Source: Geminicoccaceae bacterium (GTDB lineage: Bacteria > Pseudomonadota > Alphaproteobacteria > Geminicoccales > Geminicoccaceae). From it: a stretch of 64,000 nt of DNA. The position numbers were made by a program, and so were the translations under genes. The notes beneath the pieces were generated by a model. That model did not search any database, had not been told where the DNA came from, and saw nothing but the letters and a program-made list of their open reading frames with translations. Shown one piece after another: positions 1-8,016 of this stretch; position 1 is the stretch's first letter; each line of letters begins with the position of its first letter. The stretch is taken from the NCBI GenBank assembly GCA_028285265.1, contig JANQPX010000018.1, positions 62,001 through 126,000 of the forward strand, written 5' to 3'.

Positions 1-845
1 CCATTGGAGGCGCCTTGGGTGCGGTTGTGGTCGTGCAGTTACCTCCAACAGCGATGCAGATTGCCCTTGGTGGCTTCATTCTCTGGATGGCGTGGATGAA
101 GCCACCGACAATGGCTGTGGGTCGCTCCACAATGGCCCTCTCCGGGCTCGTCGTCACCTTCCTTACGATGTTCTTCGGCGCCACCGCTCCGTTAATTGCT
201 GCCGTGTTAAAGTTGCTGCAACTGGATCGCCTCTCCTTCGTCGCAACGCAGTCGGCGTGTGTCGTCGCTCAGCATGCTATCAAAGTACTGGCATTCGGCT
301 TCATTGGCTTTGCCTTTGCGCCTTATCTGCCCCTCATCATTGTCATGATCGGCGCAGGTTTCATTGGCACGATTCTTGGCACCCACGTTCTCCACAAGAT
401 CGCCGATCAGCGCTTCCACGTCGTCTTGAGTTGCGTCCTGACTGTTCTCGCTTCGACTTTGCTTGCCAAAGGGACCATCACACTGATCAATGCTGCCGGC
501 GTATCGCGAGATGCGATGGCACAATCGACCAAAAGTGATAAGGCGGCGGAACATCAAATGGCGCTCCTATCAGACGTCATCGTCGACGAGAAGCATTCAG
601 ATGACCTTGAACCTCTCACCACGTGGGAAATCGCCAATAATTGGCTAAGAAAGGACATTCAAAAGACCCAATCTGCCCTTTACTTGGCAGATCGTCGGAC
701 ACGTGAACTCGTTGAAAGAGCGATGGAGGACAGTCAAAGGATAACGACCCTTGAAAGAGACTTTGATGTGGCTCGAGAGCAACTTGTTGGACTACGCCGA
801 CAGCTGAACGATCTCACGCCTCCGAAACTGATGTCCTCCCCTTAG
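1..845 (+). CDS. TauE/SafE (TSUP) family membrane exporter, 5' end missing
   Basis: The frame is open from the left edge, so the true start lies outside the window; the first possible start inside is a TTG at 15. About 160 visible residues form hydrophobic helices with the glycine-rich pattern of the second half of sulfite-exporter-type TSUP permeases (for example GAGFIGTILGTHVLHKI). These inner-membrane proteins export sulfite, sulfoacetate or similar small organic anions; the substrate here is unknown. After the last helix there is an unusual soluble tail of about 110 residues, acidic then heptad-like, consistent with a cytoplasmic coiled coil. Most TSUP proteins end shortly after the last helix. 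The family call is fairly secure; the tail has no assigned function. Confidence 0.7.
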   Translation, partial: IGGALGAVVVVQLPPTAMQIALGGFILWMAWMKPPTMAVGRSTMALSGLVVTFLTMFFGATAPLIAAVLKLLQLDRLSFVATQSACVVAQHAIKVLAFGFIGFAFAPYLPLIIVMIGAGFIGTILGTHVLHKIADQRFHVVLSCVLTVLASTLLAKGTITLINAAGVSRDAMAQSTKSDKAAEHQMALLSDVIVDEKHSDDLEPLTTWEIANNWLRKDIQKTQSALYLADRRTRELVERAMEDSQRITTLERDFDVAREQLVGLRRQLNDLTPPKLMSSP

Positions 846-1197
846 TCGGATCATGACCAGAAATCATAAAAAGAATGGGCCATTGGGTAAGCTTTGGCAG
901 AGGCTATTACGTGACACACTTCGCAAGTACACGCGGTTGCCAATCTTCATCCAAAGGGGCATGCCTCGACATCAGACTGGATCAAACGTTGAAAGCGTGA
1001 CGCAAGTGCAGCGACCGCATGTTGACCACAGGAACACTGTCCCAATCATGCCACGACGACAAATTGATGCTCAATAAAACCATAGGATGTGCATCTCTCT
1101 TCTTTTTCAATCTAATACTTTAATTTTCGCATTGATTAACTGACGCTCAATGAACAAACAGTAAGTCTAGAAGCGATGCTGTCGATGGAACAATGCG
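846..1197. other. Intergenic region, no supported gene
   Basis: A basic 74-codon frame at 853-1077 starts 8 bases after the exporter stop, but it has no clear ribosome-binding site or recognisable domain, so I do not call it. Positions 1080-1195 are AT-rich and probably hold the promoter of the following GGDEF-EAL gene. No terminator-like hairpin was seen. Confidence 0.4.
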
Positions 1198-3093
1198 TTG
1201 GACATCGTAACTCTTCTTACGGGACCCGCTTTTTGGACCGGAATCGCTTTGACCCTAATGGTTGGGGTCATGGCCGTTTTTCAGCGTCGATTGGCGGCGA
1301 AGCAGCGCTCGACTGCGCCTGGCCAGAGGGCGATCGGTGACGATCGCACCGTCCTCGAGATGATTGTCGAGCACGCCAACGACGGCATCGTTGTGCAGGA
1401 TGTCTTCGGCAGGATCGAGTGGTCAAATCCAGCCTATAGTCGGATCACAGGTTTCAGCGCCGAGGAGATCCTTGGTCGCCGACCGCAGGAATTCGTTCTG
1501 CCTGATGACGTCAAGCCAAGCGACGAAGAAATCGCTTCCTTTCGTTACGACATCTCTTCGGGCATCCTTGATTCTTATGAGATCGTTCGCAATGTGCGTA
1601 AATCAGGTGAAACGTTCTGGATACAATTGAGTTTTGCCGTGGTCGGCAAAGAAGGCGATCCCAACCTCAAGGTCATCGTGATCTGTCGCGATGTTACGGA
1701 ACAGAATGAACGTGAAGAGGCCCTCAAGAAGGCCAAACATGAGGTTGAACATTTGGCACGTCATGATGTCCTGACGGGTCTCGCAAACCGGATCCAGCTC
1801 GCAGAGTTTCTCCACAAGAATCTCCAAGAGCAGCGAGAGAGGATTGGCCTACTCCATATCGACTTGGATCGTTTCAAGGCAGTCAACGACACGCTTGGCC
1901 ATGCCGCAGGTGACGCCATCCTCGTGCACGCCGGCGATATCATGCGATCGCTCGTGCGCAGTAACGACCTTGTGTCACGTGTTGGCGGCGATGAGTTCGT
2001 GATCGCCTGCCCCAACATTCGAGATGAGGCTGTATTGGCTGCAATGGCCGAACGCCTGGTAGCAGCGCTTGGGAAACCATTCCAATGGCAGGATCGATCC
2101 ATCCATATCGGCGCCAGCGTCGGAATCTCCATATCGCGGGCGAGCACTCGTTATGCAGAAGAGTTACTGCATGAAGCGGACATAGCACTGTACCAAGTCA
2201 AAGCTACTGGGCGGGGCAGCTTTATAAGTTTCAATGCGGAGCTTGGCACCATTCATCGTCACCGCCAGAAACTCCACGCAGCGTTGGTAGCGGCGATCCG
2301 GACTGATCAACTCTTCGTCGTCTTTCAGCCGCAACAAGACATCACGTCCGGCAAAATTCTCGGCTTCGAAGCCCTGGTTCGCTGGCGGCATCCGGAATAT
2401 GGGATCCTATCACCGGCCGCATTTTTTTCCGTTGCGGAGGAGAGTGGTCTGATGTCCGACATTGATAGGATCGCTGCGCGACATGCCTTAGATGGACTGA
2501 GCGCCTTGCGACGCGCTGGGTGGTTTGACATCCGGATGTCGCTGAATGTTTCCTCGTACCTATTGAGTGAGAAGGCGTTCGTTAAAACGTTGCGGCAAGA
2601 GGTCATGACACGCGGACTGGACGCCGAGGATGTAACCGTCGAAATCCTCGAGACCACATTGTTCTCTTACGCGGACGATGCGCCGCTCCATGCGATTCAA
2701 AGTCTGTCAGATGCCGGCTTTTCCATTGAGCTTGATGACTTCGGGACAGGCTATGCTGGACTTGCCCATCTTGCCCAGCTACCCATTCAAGGCGTCAAAA
2801 TCGATCATTCGATGATCCAAAGACTTCCCAGCGACAACACGAGCCAAGCGATCGTTCGCGCGATCATCGACCTTTGCCACGAACTCGGCCTTCATACTGT
2901 CGCAGAAGGTGTCGAGCTGCCAGAGCAACAGGCGTTCCTTACAAAGGCAGGTTGTTCCGTGATGCAGGGGTACGGTATCGCGCAGCCAATGTCGTTGCCG
3001 GATGCCTTGATTTGGATGGCGAAAATGGACCGGGCCGCCGGCTCACCCGGGCGTTATCTGAGAACGCCGGTCGGTGTTGCGCCAACAGCCTGA
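1198..3093 (+). CDS. PAS-GGDEF-EAL cyclic-di-GMP turnover protein
   Basis: 631 residues. One N-terminal membrane helix (about 8-26) is followed by a PAS/PAC sensor domain (about 50-165), a GGDEF diguanylate cyclase domain with the motif intact near 263, and an EAL phosphodiesterase domain with EAL near 391 and the downstream DDFGTGYAGL motif. An inhibitory I-site (RSND) lies exactly five residues before GGDEF, so product feedback is plausible. Both catalytic signatures look intact, so the protein may make, degrade or switch between synthesis and hydrolysis of c-di-GMP. TTG at 1198 is used because it keeps the membrane helix; an in-frame ATG at 1258 would remove most of it. The gene stands alone. 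Confidence 0.88.
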   Translation: MDIVTLLTGPAFWTGIALTLMVGVMAVFQRRLAAKQRSTAPGQRAIGDDRTVLEMIVEHANDGIVVQDVFGRIEWSNPAYSRITGFSAEEILGRRPQEFVLPDDVKPSDEEIASFRYDISSGILDSYEIVRNVRKSGETFWIQLSFAVVGKEGDPNLKVIVICRDVTEQNEREEALKKAKHEVEHLARHDVLTGLANRIQLAEFLHKNLQEQRERIGLLHIDLDRFKAVNDTLGHAAGDAILVHAGDIMRSLVRSNDLVSRVGGDEFVIACPNIRDEAVLAAMAERLVAALGKPFQWQDRSIHIGASVGISISRASTRYAEELLHEADIALYQVKATGRGSFISFNAELGTIHRHRQKLHAALVAAIRTDQLFVVFQPQQDITSGKILGFEALVRWRHPEYGILSPAAFFSVAEESGLMSDIDRIAARHALDGLSALRRAGWFDIRMSLNVSSYLLSEKAFVKTLRQEVMTRGLDAEDVTVEILETTLFSYADDAPLHAIQSLSDAGFSIELDDFGTGYAGLAHLAQLPIQGVKIDHSMIQRLPSDNTSQAIVRAIIDLCHELGLHTVAEGVELPEQQAFLTKAGCSVMQGYGIAQPMSLPDALIWMAKMDRAAGSPGRYLRTPVGVAPTA

Positions 3094-3256
3094 GCCCAAA
3101 GACATCTTTGGTGAAATCAGTTCGTCGTCCGAGACCGTTTCTCACCCATTGCGAAAGTCACCCTGCCCTGTACAACAGCGATCTAACGTCGACGCCGTCC
3201 TCTTGCCATCGCACCGCTCCGCCACGTCACGATAGTGCGTGCTCAAAGAAGGTGCC

Positions 3257-3757
3257 TCACCGCATCGGCGGGATCGCACCCATAGCGGTCATGGCCATAA
3301 CCAAGTCAGTGAAATAGCGACTTTCAGTGATTTTACCGTTCTTGACCCGAAAGAGCGTGACATCAGGCACGTTGACGACCGCTCCGCTTGCGGGAACGCC
3401 GAGGAATGGCCCCTCATGTCTCCCGATCAGCCGCGCTTGCACAACCACGCTTTCTCCCTCTGCAGTCACCTCTTCCACTGTTACTTCCAGATTTGGGAAG
3501 CCTGCAAACAAATCGCGATTGAAAGCAATCGCAGCCTCTAATCCCTCGGTCGGTGGAAAGGCATGAAAATACGATGTGAATGTCGGCGAAAGATTAGCGC
3601 GCCAGACGTCCTCCCAACCGCTATTGGCGCCCCATCCCTCTTCAAACATGCGCATGACAAGATCGACATTGCGGCGTTCGAGCTTGGTTCTGTCCTGCGC
3701 CCCGGCAGAGGCCATGGCTGCGACGAGCACCAATGCAGACATCAGCAAGGATTTCAT
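3257..3757 (-). CDS. Secreted SnoaL-like/ester-cyclase-fold protein
   Basis: 166 residues from the ATG at 3757, preceded by GGAG eight bases upstream. A signal peptide ends at ASAGAQ (about residue 20). The remainder matches the SnoaL-like polyketide-cyclase/NTF2-fold pattern, with FPNLEVTVEEV, VVVQARLIGRHEGPFLGVP and a final FRVKNGKITESRYFTD strand. The frame stays open to 3802, but that longer start would place 15 residues encoded by the operator region before the signal peptide. The substrate is unknown; many relatives of this fold are not enzymes. It is transcribed away from the adjacent TetR gene and its ribosome-binding site overlaps a perfect dyad, so TetR control is very likely. Confidence 0.75.
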   Translation of the reverse strand: MKSLLMSALVLVAAMASAGAQDRTKLERRNVDLVMRMFEEGWGANSGWEDVWRANLSPTFTSYFHAFPPTEGLEAAIAFNRDLFAGFPNLEVTVEEVTAEGESVVVQARLIGRHEGPFLGVPASGAVVNVPDVTLFRVKNGKITESRYFTDLVMAMTAMGAIPPMR

Positions 3758-3761
3758 TCGG

Positions 3762-3788
3762 GCTCTCCATACAGTATGTATGGAGAGC
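3762..3788. promoter_or_regulatory. Operator 1 for the TetR regulator (perfect dyad)
   Basis: A perfect 12-bp inverted repeat, GCTCTCCATACA, spaced by GTA. It covers the ribosome-binding site of the leftward SnoaL-like gene. Its core (TCCATACA, 3 bp, TGTATGGA) recurs 48 bp away as operator 2, which supports a real regulator site. Confidence 0.75.
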
Positions 3789-3813
3789 ATCATTGACTTC
3801 ATTCACAACCGAG

Positions 3814-3832
3814 TCAATACACACTGTATGGA
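3814..3832. promoter_or_regulatory. Operator 2 for the TetR regulator (near-perfect dyad)
   Basis: TCAATACA, CAC, TGTATGGA: the same half-sites and 3-bp spacer as the dyad at 3766-3784, with one mismatch. It overlaps the proposed start codon of the TetR gene at 3828, so autorepression is likely. The two dyad centres are 48 bp apart. Confidence 0.6.
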
Positions 3833-4379
3833 ACAACAGGTAAATGCACGACTTGGTCCGGACGCTTGGGTGAATGTAGCCTATGAGGCATTCGAGCGCG
3901 GCGGCGTTAACGCGGTACGTGTCGATCCTCTTGCAAAGCAGCTCGGGATTACGCGTGGCAGTTTCTATTGGCATTTCAAGGATCGTCGAGCGCTCCTACT
4001 CGCCGTCATTGAGAAGTGGGCTACACTTGCGACAGACGACACTATTAGGGCTAATGAAGCTGAAGGAGGCCCCCCTTCGGAACGGCTGTTACGGCTCTTA
4101 CGCACTTGCGCATCTGACGACGGTCGGCTGGAGATGAGCATCCGGGCTTGGGCGAATGAAGATGCCGAGGCATCCCACCGTGTTGAAGCCATCGATGAAC
4201 GTCGGATCGGCTACATGACGAAGCTATCGGTGGCATGTGGGATTGCTGAGGATGATGCCTACATGCGCTCTCGTGTCGGTTATCTGGCTTGGCTCGGATC
4301 ATATACCGGTGCCGTGCCCACACCCATAGACCAACGAATGGCAGATATCGAATGCCTTTGGCGGATGATGCTCACATAG
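3828..4379 (+). CDS. TetR/AcrR-family transcriptional repressor
   Basis: 183 residues from the ATG at 3828. The N-terminal helix-turn-helix is clear: WVNVAYEAFERGGVNAVRVD, then PLAKQLGITRGSFYWHFKDRRALL (about residues 12-55). The C-terminal ligand and dimerisation domain is variable, as usual for the family. In-frame upstream starts exist (for example ATG at 3780, inside operator 1), but the 3828 start gives the usual TetR N-terminus. No good Shine-Dalgarno precedes it, so translation may be leaderless. It is divergent from the SnoaL-like gene and the two operators lie between them. The ligand is unknown. Confidence 0.85.
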   Translation: MEQQVNARLGPDAWVNVAYEAFERGGVNAVRVDPLAKQLGITRGSFYWHFKDRRALLLAVIEKWATLATDDTIRANEAEGGPPSERLLRLLRTCASDDGRLEMSIRAWANEDAEASHRVEAIDERRIGYMTKLSVACGIAEDDAYMRSRVGYLAWLGSYTGAVPTPIDQRMADIECLWRMMLT

Positions 4380-4522
4380 GACTCATAGAGCCCAACGAAC
4401 CAATCACCGGCATCGTCATAATGCCTTGGTTCAACAAGCCCAATCTTGACGTCTAGAACGCGTGCCTTTCGACCATCATCGCGACCGGAAAGTAGACGGT
4501 GGCGATGATCGTCCTTAGGCCA

Positions 4523-5449
4523 CTACTGATCGTTCGATCCAAGCACAAATGGGTGCAACGCCCGCCAGGCCATTTCATGAACCGGAACATCGATATCGTG
4601 ATTGGCTGCGCGGCGAACGACGGCACCGCTGAGGTCATCGAGTTCGAGCGGCTTACCGCGTTCAAGATCGTCAAGCATAGACGCACGCATGCTATCGGGG
4701 AGGCTACCCGCAAGACTGAGCGCTCGGTCGGCCGCGTCATCAGAGAATCCTGAGCAATCGACACGTCCGACAGCGATCGTCTCCTGAATCGCTCGATCGA
4801 AGAGTTCAACGGCAACCGGATCCTGACGGATGGGTCCAAGCGGCAGACGGGTTAACGTCGTGACCGCGCTCAAGGCGCTCAGAACAGTGAATTTTTCCCA
4901 AATTTTGATCTCGATGTCCTTAACGACCTTTGCCTCAACATCAGCCTGCTCGAAACGTGATGCGAGCGCGTGGCAAGGCTCACTGTCGTTACCATCGAAA
5001 GCACCAATGATAAGGCGCGCGAAGGGGCCATTGTGACGGACGACACCAGGTGCACGTAGATCGGCCGGAATGACGGCTGTACCGCCAATGACGCGCTCAT
5101 GGCCGACAATCTCGCCAATGCGCTGCCACCCATCGATGCCGTTCTGGAACGAGACGATCGCCGTCTTGCGTCCAAGCAAGGGGAGAAGTGCGCTGGCTGC
5201 AGCTCTCGTATCGTAGAGCTTGACCAAGAAAAGGACGAGATCGACGGGACCGACCTCTGCCGGATCGTCGGTCGCTCGAATTTCTGGCAAATGAAGATCA
5301 CCAAGCGGGCTTTCAATTTTGAGACCGTCTCTTTTGAGTGCGTCAAGCTGCTTGCCGCGGGCAATAAACGTCACGTCATTGCCGGCGGCCACAAGACGCC
5401 CGCCGAAATAGCATCCAAGGGCGCCAGCGCCCATAATCGCCAACCGCAT
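4523..5449 (-). CDS. Ketopantoate reductase family (PanE/ApbA-like) NADPH oxidoreductase
   Basis: 308 residues from the ATG at 5449, which has GGAGG six bases upstream; an earlier in-frame start at 5473 lacks this. The N-terminal Rossmann nucleotide site is MRLAIMGAGALGCYFGGRL. Family motifs include VDLVLFLVKLYDT (the KPA lysine region), SFQNGID and a helical C-terminal half with KIWEKFTVLSALSAVT. Authentic PanE makes pantoate for coenzyme A, but the family includes many paralogues with other 2-oxo-acid substrates. It lies downstream of the globin gene across a strong intergenic hairpin, so the two are probably co-transcribed with reduced expression of this gene. A true panE role is not established. 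Confidence 0.82.
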   Translation of the reverse strand: MRLAIMGAGALGCYFGGRLVAAGNDVTFIARGKQLDALKRDGLKIESPLGDLHLPEIRATDDPAEVGPVDLVLFLVKLYDTRAAASALLPLLGRKTAIVSFQNGIDGWQRIGEIVGHERVIGGTAVIPADLRAPGVVRHNGPFARLIIGAFDGNDSEPCHALASRFEQADVEAKVVKDIEIKIWEKFTVLSALSAVTTLTRLPLGPIRQDPVAVELFDRAIQETIAVGRVDCSGFSDDAADRALSLAGSLPDSMRASMLDDLERGKPLELDDLSGAVVRRAANHDIDVPVHEMAWRALHPFVLGSNDQ

Positions 5450-5467
5450 ATTAAGCCTCCAAAGATT

Positions 5468-5493
5468 GGGCACGGGCTGAGGAGCGCCCGTGC
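5468..5493. terminator. Intercistronic hairpin between globin and PanE-like genes
   Basis: A perfect 9-bp stem GGCACGGGC/GCCCGTGCC around an 8-base loop. It lies 11 bases after the globin stop and 19 bases before the PanE-like start. No U-tract follows on the minus strand, so it is more likely an attenuator, processing site or mRNA-stability element than a complete terminator. Confidence 0.5.
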
Positions 5494-5503
5494 CAAGCCA
5501 GTA

Positions 5504-5944
5504 TCAAGCCGCTCCCATTGCCGCCATGTCTTTGGCGCCATCTTGCATCACCCCAGCAATGAGTGCATAGGCGACGGTCCAGGCGGCTCTGACCTCAGGT
5601 CGGAATGCACTCCCGAGCCCCTGCTCGAGCGTTCTGAGCAAAGCTGTCCCTACGGTATCATAGTGTCGTGGCGTCACACCGTATTGGGCATGTCTTGCGC
5701 CAAGGCGACGTAAGGTCGGTGCAATGGTTTGCAGATCGTCTGCATTCGCCACGACGGCTGTAAGCGCCTCGACGAGCAGTCGATGTTGCGCTGCCATGTC
5801 TGTTGTTGAAAACAATCGTCTTAATGAGGGATCGAGGTCAAAAAGATTGTTGTAGAAATTTTCTGCGGCCACTTGAGCCGTCGGTACGATCGTAGACCAG
5901 CTCTCTCGGATGGTGATGATCGTTTCGGGCGTCATCGTGATCAT
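5504..5944 (-). CDS. Single-domain bacterial globin (FHb/VHb-like)
   Basis: 146 residues, the usual size for a single-domain haemoglobin without the reductase module of flavohaemoglobins. Visible landmarks are FYNNLF with a B10 tyrosine (Y31), the CD-corner LRRLF (F45), a distal glutamine (Q53), and the proximal histidine H85 in RRLGARHAQYGV followed by HYDTVGTALLRTLEQGLG. The fold binds haem, and relatives carry O2 or detoxify nitric oxide. Starts at 5944 or, three codons later, 5935 are both possible; AGAGGAAGAG precedes the first. It is divergent from a LysR gene with a dyad between, and upstream of the PanE-like gene. Which reductase would serve it is not evident here. Confidence 0.85.
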   Translation of the reverse strand: MITMTPETIITIRESWSTIVPTAQVAAENFYNNLFDLDPSLRRLFSTTDMAAQHRLLVEALTAVVANADDLQTIAPTLRRLGARHAQYGVTPRHYDTVGTALLRTLEQGLGSAFRPEVRAAWTVAYALIAGVMQDGAKDMAAMGAA

Positions 5945-6008
5945 GGGCTACTCTTCCTCTCTATTCGCTGTCGAAGCCCTAGGGATGATGAAGATTTACC
6001 CGAGCGTA

Positions 6009-6039
6009 ATATTCTCGTAAAATGAATTATCGAGAATAT
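6009..6039. promoter_or_regulatory. LysR-type dyad between globin and LysR genes
   Basis: A 9-bp perfect inverted repeat, ATATTCTCG and CGAGAATAT, separated by 13 bp, in the short divergent intergenic region. Size and position fit a LysR recognition site controlling both directions. Confidence 0.6.
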
Positions 6040-6058
6040 ATTGTTCGGAAAAAGCGAT

Positions 6059-6937
6059 ATGAATCTTCGAGACCTTGAGGTCTTCCGCGCCGTTGTGACC
6101 GAGGGAGGAATTACCAAAGCAGCGGCGCGCCTAGGCCGCGTTCAATCCAGCGTGACCGCCCGAGTCCAGCAGCTCGAGCAGGCGCTCGGCACGGACCTTT
6201 TTATCCGTGACGGCAAGCGATTGAAGGTTGCTCCTGCCGGTAAGGTGCTGCTCGGTTATGCCGATCGTCTGCTTAGCCTGGCGGGCGAAGCGAAGCTTGC
6301 TTTGAGCGACTCCCGTCCGCGCGGTCCATTCCGGCTCGGCGCAATGGAGAGTACGGCAGCCGTGCGACTGCCTGGCCCGCTAACAACCTATTATCGTCGT
6401 CATCCCGAAGTTGATCTGAAGCTCCGCACTGGAAATCCAAGACAACTCGCAAGCGCGCTGATGGAAGGCGACATCGAGGCGGCCCTCGTCGCCGAACCCG
6501 TTGCAGAAAATCGATTTGACTGGACACCGGCCTTCAAGGAACGACTTGTCTTAGTTGCGCCTGCGACCCACGCGACGATTAACGAAACGTCACCAGCACC
6601 AGATACCGTGATCGTTTTTGAGCATGGCTGCCCCCATCGCCGACAACTCGATGCTTGGTATGCACGCCGTAACGACCTTCCACGCCAGACGATCGAACTC
6701 GGCTCCTATCACGCCATGTTTGGCTCAGTGGTAGCAGGCATGGGCGTCGCCCTTATGCCAGAGAGCGTACTAAGCGCATTTCCCGAACGCGAGAAAGTGA
6801 GCACACATCCCCTGCCAGACGACTTAGAGACGCTTCGGACATTGCTGATCTGGCCACGTGGCGTTTCGTCGTCGAAGATCGACGCCTTGATCGAGATTCT
6901 TCATAGAGAGGACGATCAAACCCAGGATGGAGCATGA
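6059..6937 (+). CDS. LysR-family transcriptional regulator
   Basis: 292 residues from the ATG at 6059, with a GGAA stretch upstream; a TTG at 6041 would add six residues. The winged helix-turn-helix is at about residues 1-60 (LEVFRAVVTEGGITKAAARL, then VTARVQQLEQALGTDLF). The rest is the periplasmic-binding-protein-like effector domain (about 88-285). The divergent neighbour is the globin/PanE-like pair, so regulation of that pair is the natural inference. The inducer is unknown. Confidence 0.88.
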   Translation: MNLRDLEVFRAVVTEGGITKAAARLGRVQSSVTARVQQLEQALGTDLFIRDGKRLKVAPAGKVLLGYADRLLSLAGEAKLALSDSRPRGPFRLGAMESTAAVRLPGPLTTYYRRHPEVDLKLRTGNPRQLASALMEGDIEAALVAEPVAENRFDWTPAFKERLVLVAPATHATINETSPAPDTVIVFEHGCPHRRQLDAWYARRNDLPRQTIELGSYHAMFGSVVAGMGVALMPESVLSAFPEREKVSTHPLPDDLETLRTLLIWPRGVSSSKIDALIEILHREDDQTQDGA

Positions 6938-7146
6938 GCATCCATAAACAGGGAGCAAATTCGAAGCCCTAGATAAGCTTCGAAGGGGATCAACGACGCT
7001 GCCCGTCGCCTTCAGTCCTGCAGGCAACCATGGTGGTCCGGAGTGTCAAACATGCATTATTGAGGTGGTTGGATGTTCAGGTCTGCTGCGGATGACCTGA
7101 CATGGATCTTGGCCGACCAACGTGCCGATCAAGTCGTCGATAGAGG

Positions 7147-7923
7147 ATGACATTGACGTTGCCAGCAAGAGAATATGGAAGCTCACCCCGACGGGTCGTG
7201 GTTGTTCACGGTGGGCCTGGTGCCGCCGGTGAAGTCGCACCTGTTGCCCATGAGCTTGGAGAACGCGGATATGGCGTTCTTGAGCCCTTCCAGACTGAAA
7301 TGTCTTTGGCGGGACAGGTCGACGAATTGCGCTATGCGATCGAGCATTCTTGCCAACCTCCCGTCGCTTTGATCGGCTGGTCTTGGGGAGCATGGCTCGG
7401 ATGCCTGCTGGCGGCGACGTATTCAACGCTTGTTGCAAAGCTGATCTTGGTTGGAAGCGGACCGTTCGAAGCAGAGCACGCCGAGATGATCAAACCAACC
7501 CGTTTGTCACGCCTTACGGAAGGAGAACGTCAAGAATATGCGGGCTTGATTTCCGACCTTGAAGATCCGGCTAAGCTCAACCGGGCGATGTCCCTGTTCG
7601 AGAAAATGGACACTTACGCGCCAAACGCCGAGCCGCGTCCTCAGGTTCTCTTCGATAAGGCGATCCATCATGCCGTCTGGGCGGAAGCTTCTTCGCTGAG
7701 GCAATCGGGCGAGCTACTGCAGATCATCGGCAAAATCGGTTGCCCCGTCGCCGCCATCCATGGCGATTATGATCCCCATCCTGCTAGCGGCGTGGAGAGA
7801 CCCTTACACCTAAGGGTTACCCGAGCAAGCTTCGTGCTGCTCGACCGATGCGGCCACAAGCCTTGGCAAGAGGTGCATGCGCGCGACATCTTTTATCGCG
7901 AACTGGAGAAGGCCATCAGCTAA
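7147..7923 (+). CDS. Alpha/beta-hydrolase fold enzyme
   Basis: 258 residues. The oxyanion loop VVVHGGPGAAG is near residue 20, the nucleophile elbow GWSWGAW near 80, the acid GDYDPHP near 214 and the histidine DRCGHKPWQE near 238, so the catalytic triad is complete. No signal peptide is visible, so it should be cytoplasmic. The ribosome-binding site AGAGG abuts the ATG. The HGGPG loop is common among proline iminopeptidase-like and ester hydrolases, but the substrate cannot be inferred. It sits alone between the LysR gene and a convergent GGDEF-EAL gene. Confidence 0.75.
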   Translation: MTLTLPAREYGSSPRRVVVVHGGPGAAGEVAPVAHELGERGYGVLEPFQTEMSLAGQVDELRYAIEHSCQPPVALIGWSWGAWLGCLLAATYSTLVAKLILVGSGPFEAEHAEMIKPTRLSRLTEGERQEYAGLISDLEDPAKLNRAMSLFEKMDTYAPNAEPRPQVLFDKAIHHAVWAEASSLRQSGELLQIIGKIGCPVAAIHGDYDPHPASGVERPLHLRVTRASFVLLDRCGHKPWQEVHARDIFYRELEKAIS

Positions 7924-8016
7924 CTCCGAAAGCTCGAGCATGCCTGCATGAATGGCGGCGATCTGTTCAAGTCGGCCGACACATTACCCGGCCTTTAGGC
8001 CCGCCAAACTCGTCGG

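Noticed and set aside
853-1077. 74-codon gene after the TauE/SafE gene
   Set aside because: No ribosome-binding site, no domain, and a biased basic composition; insufficient support.
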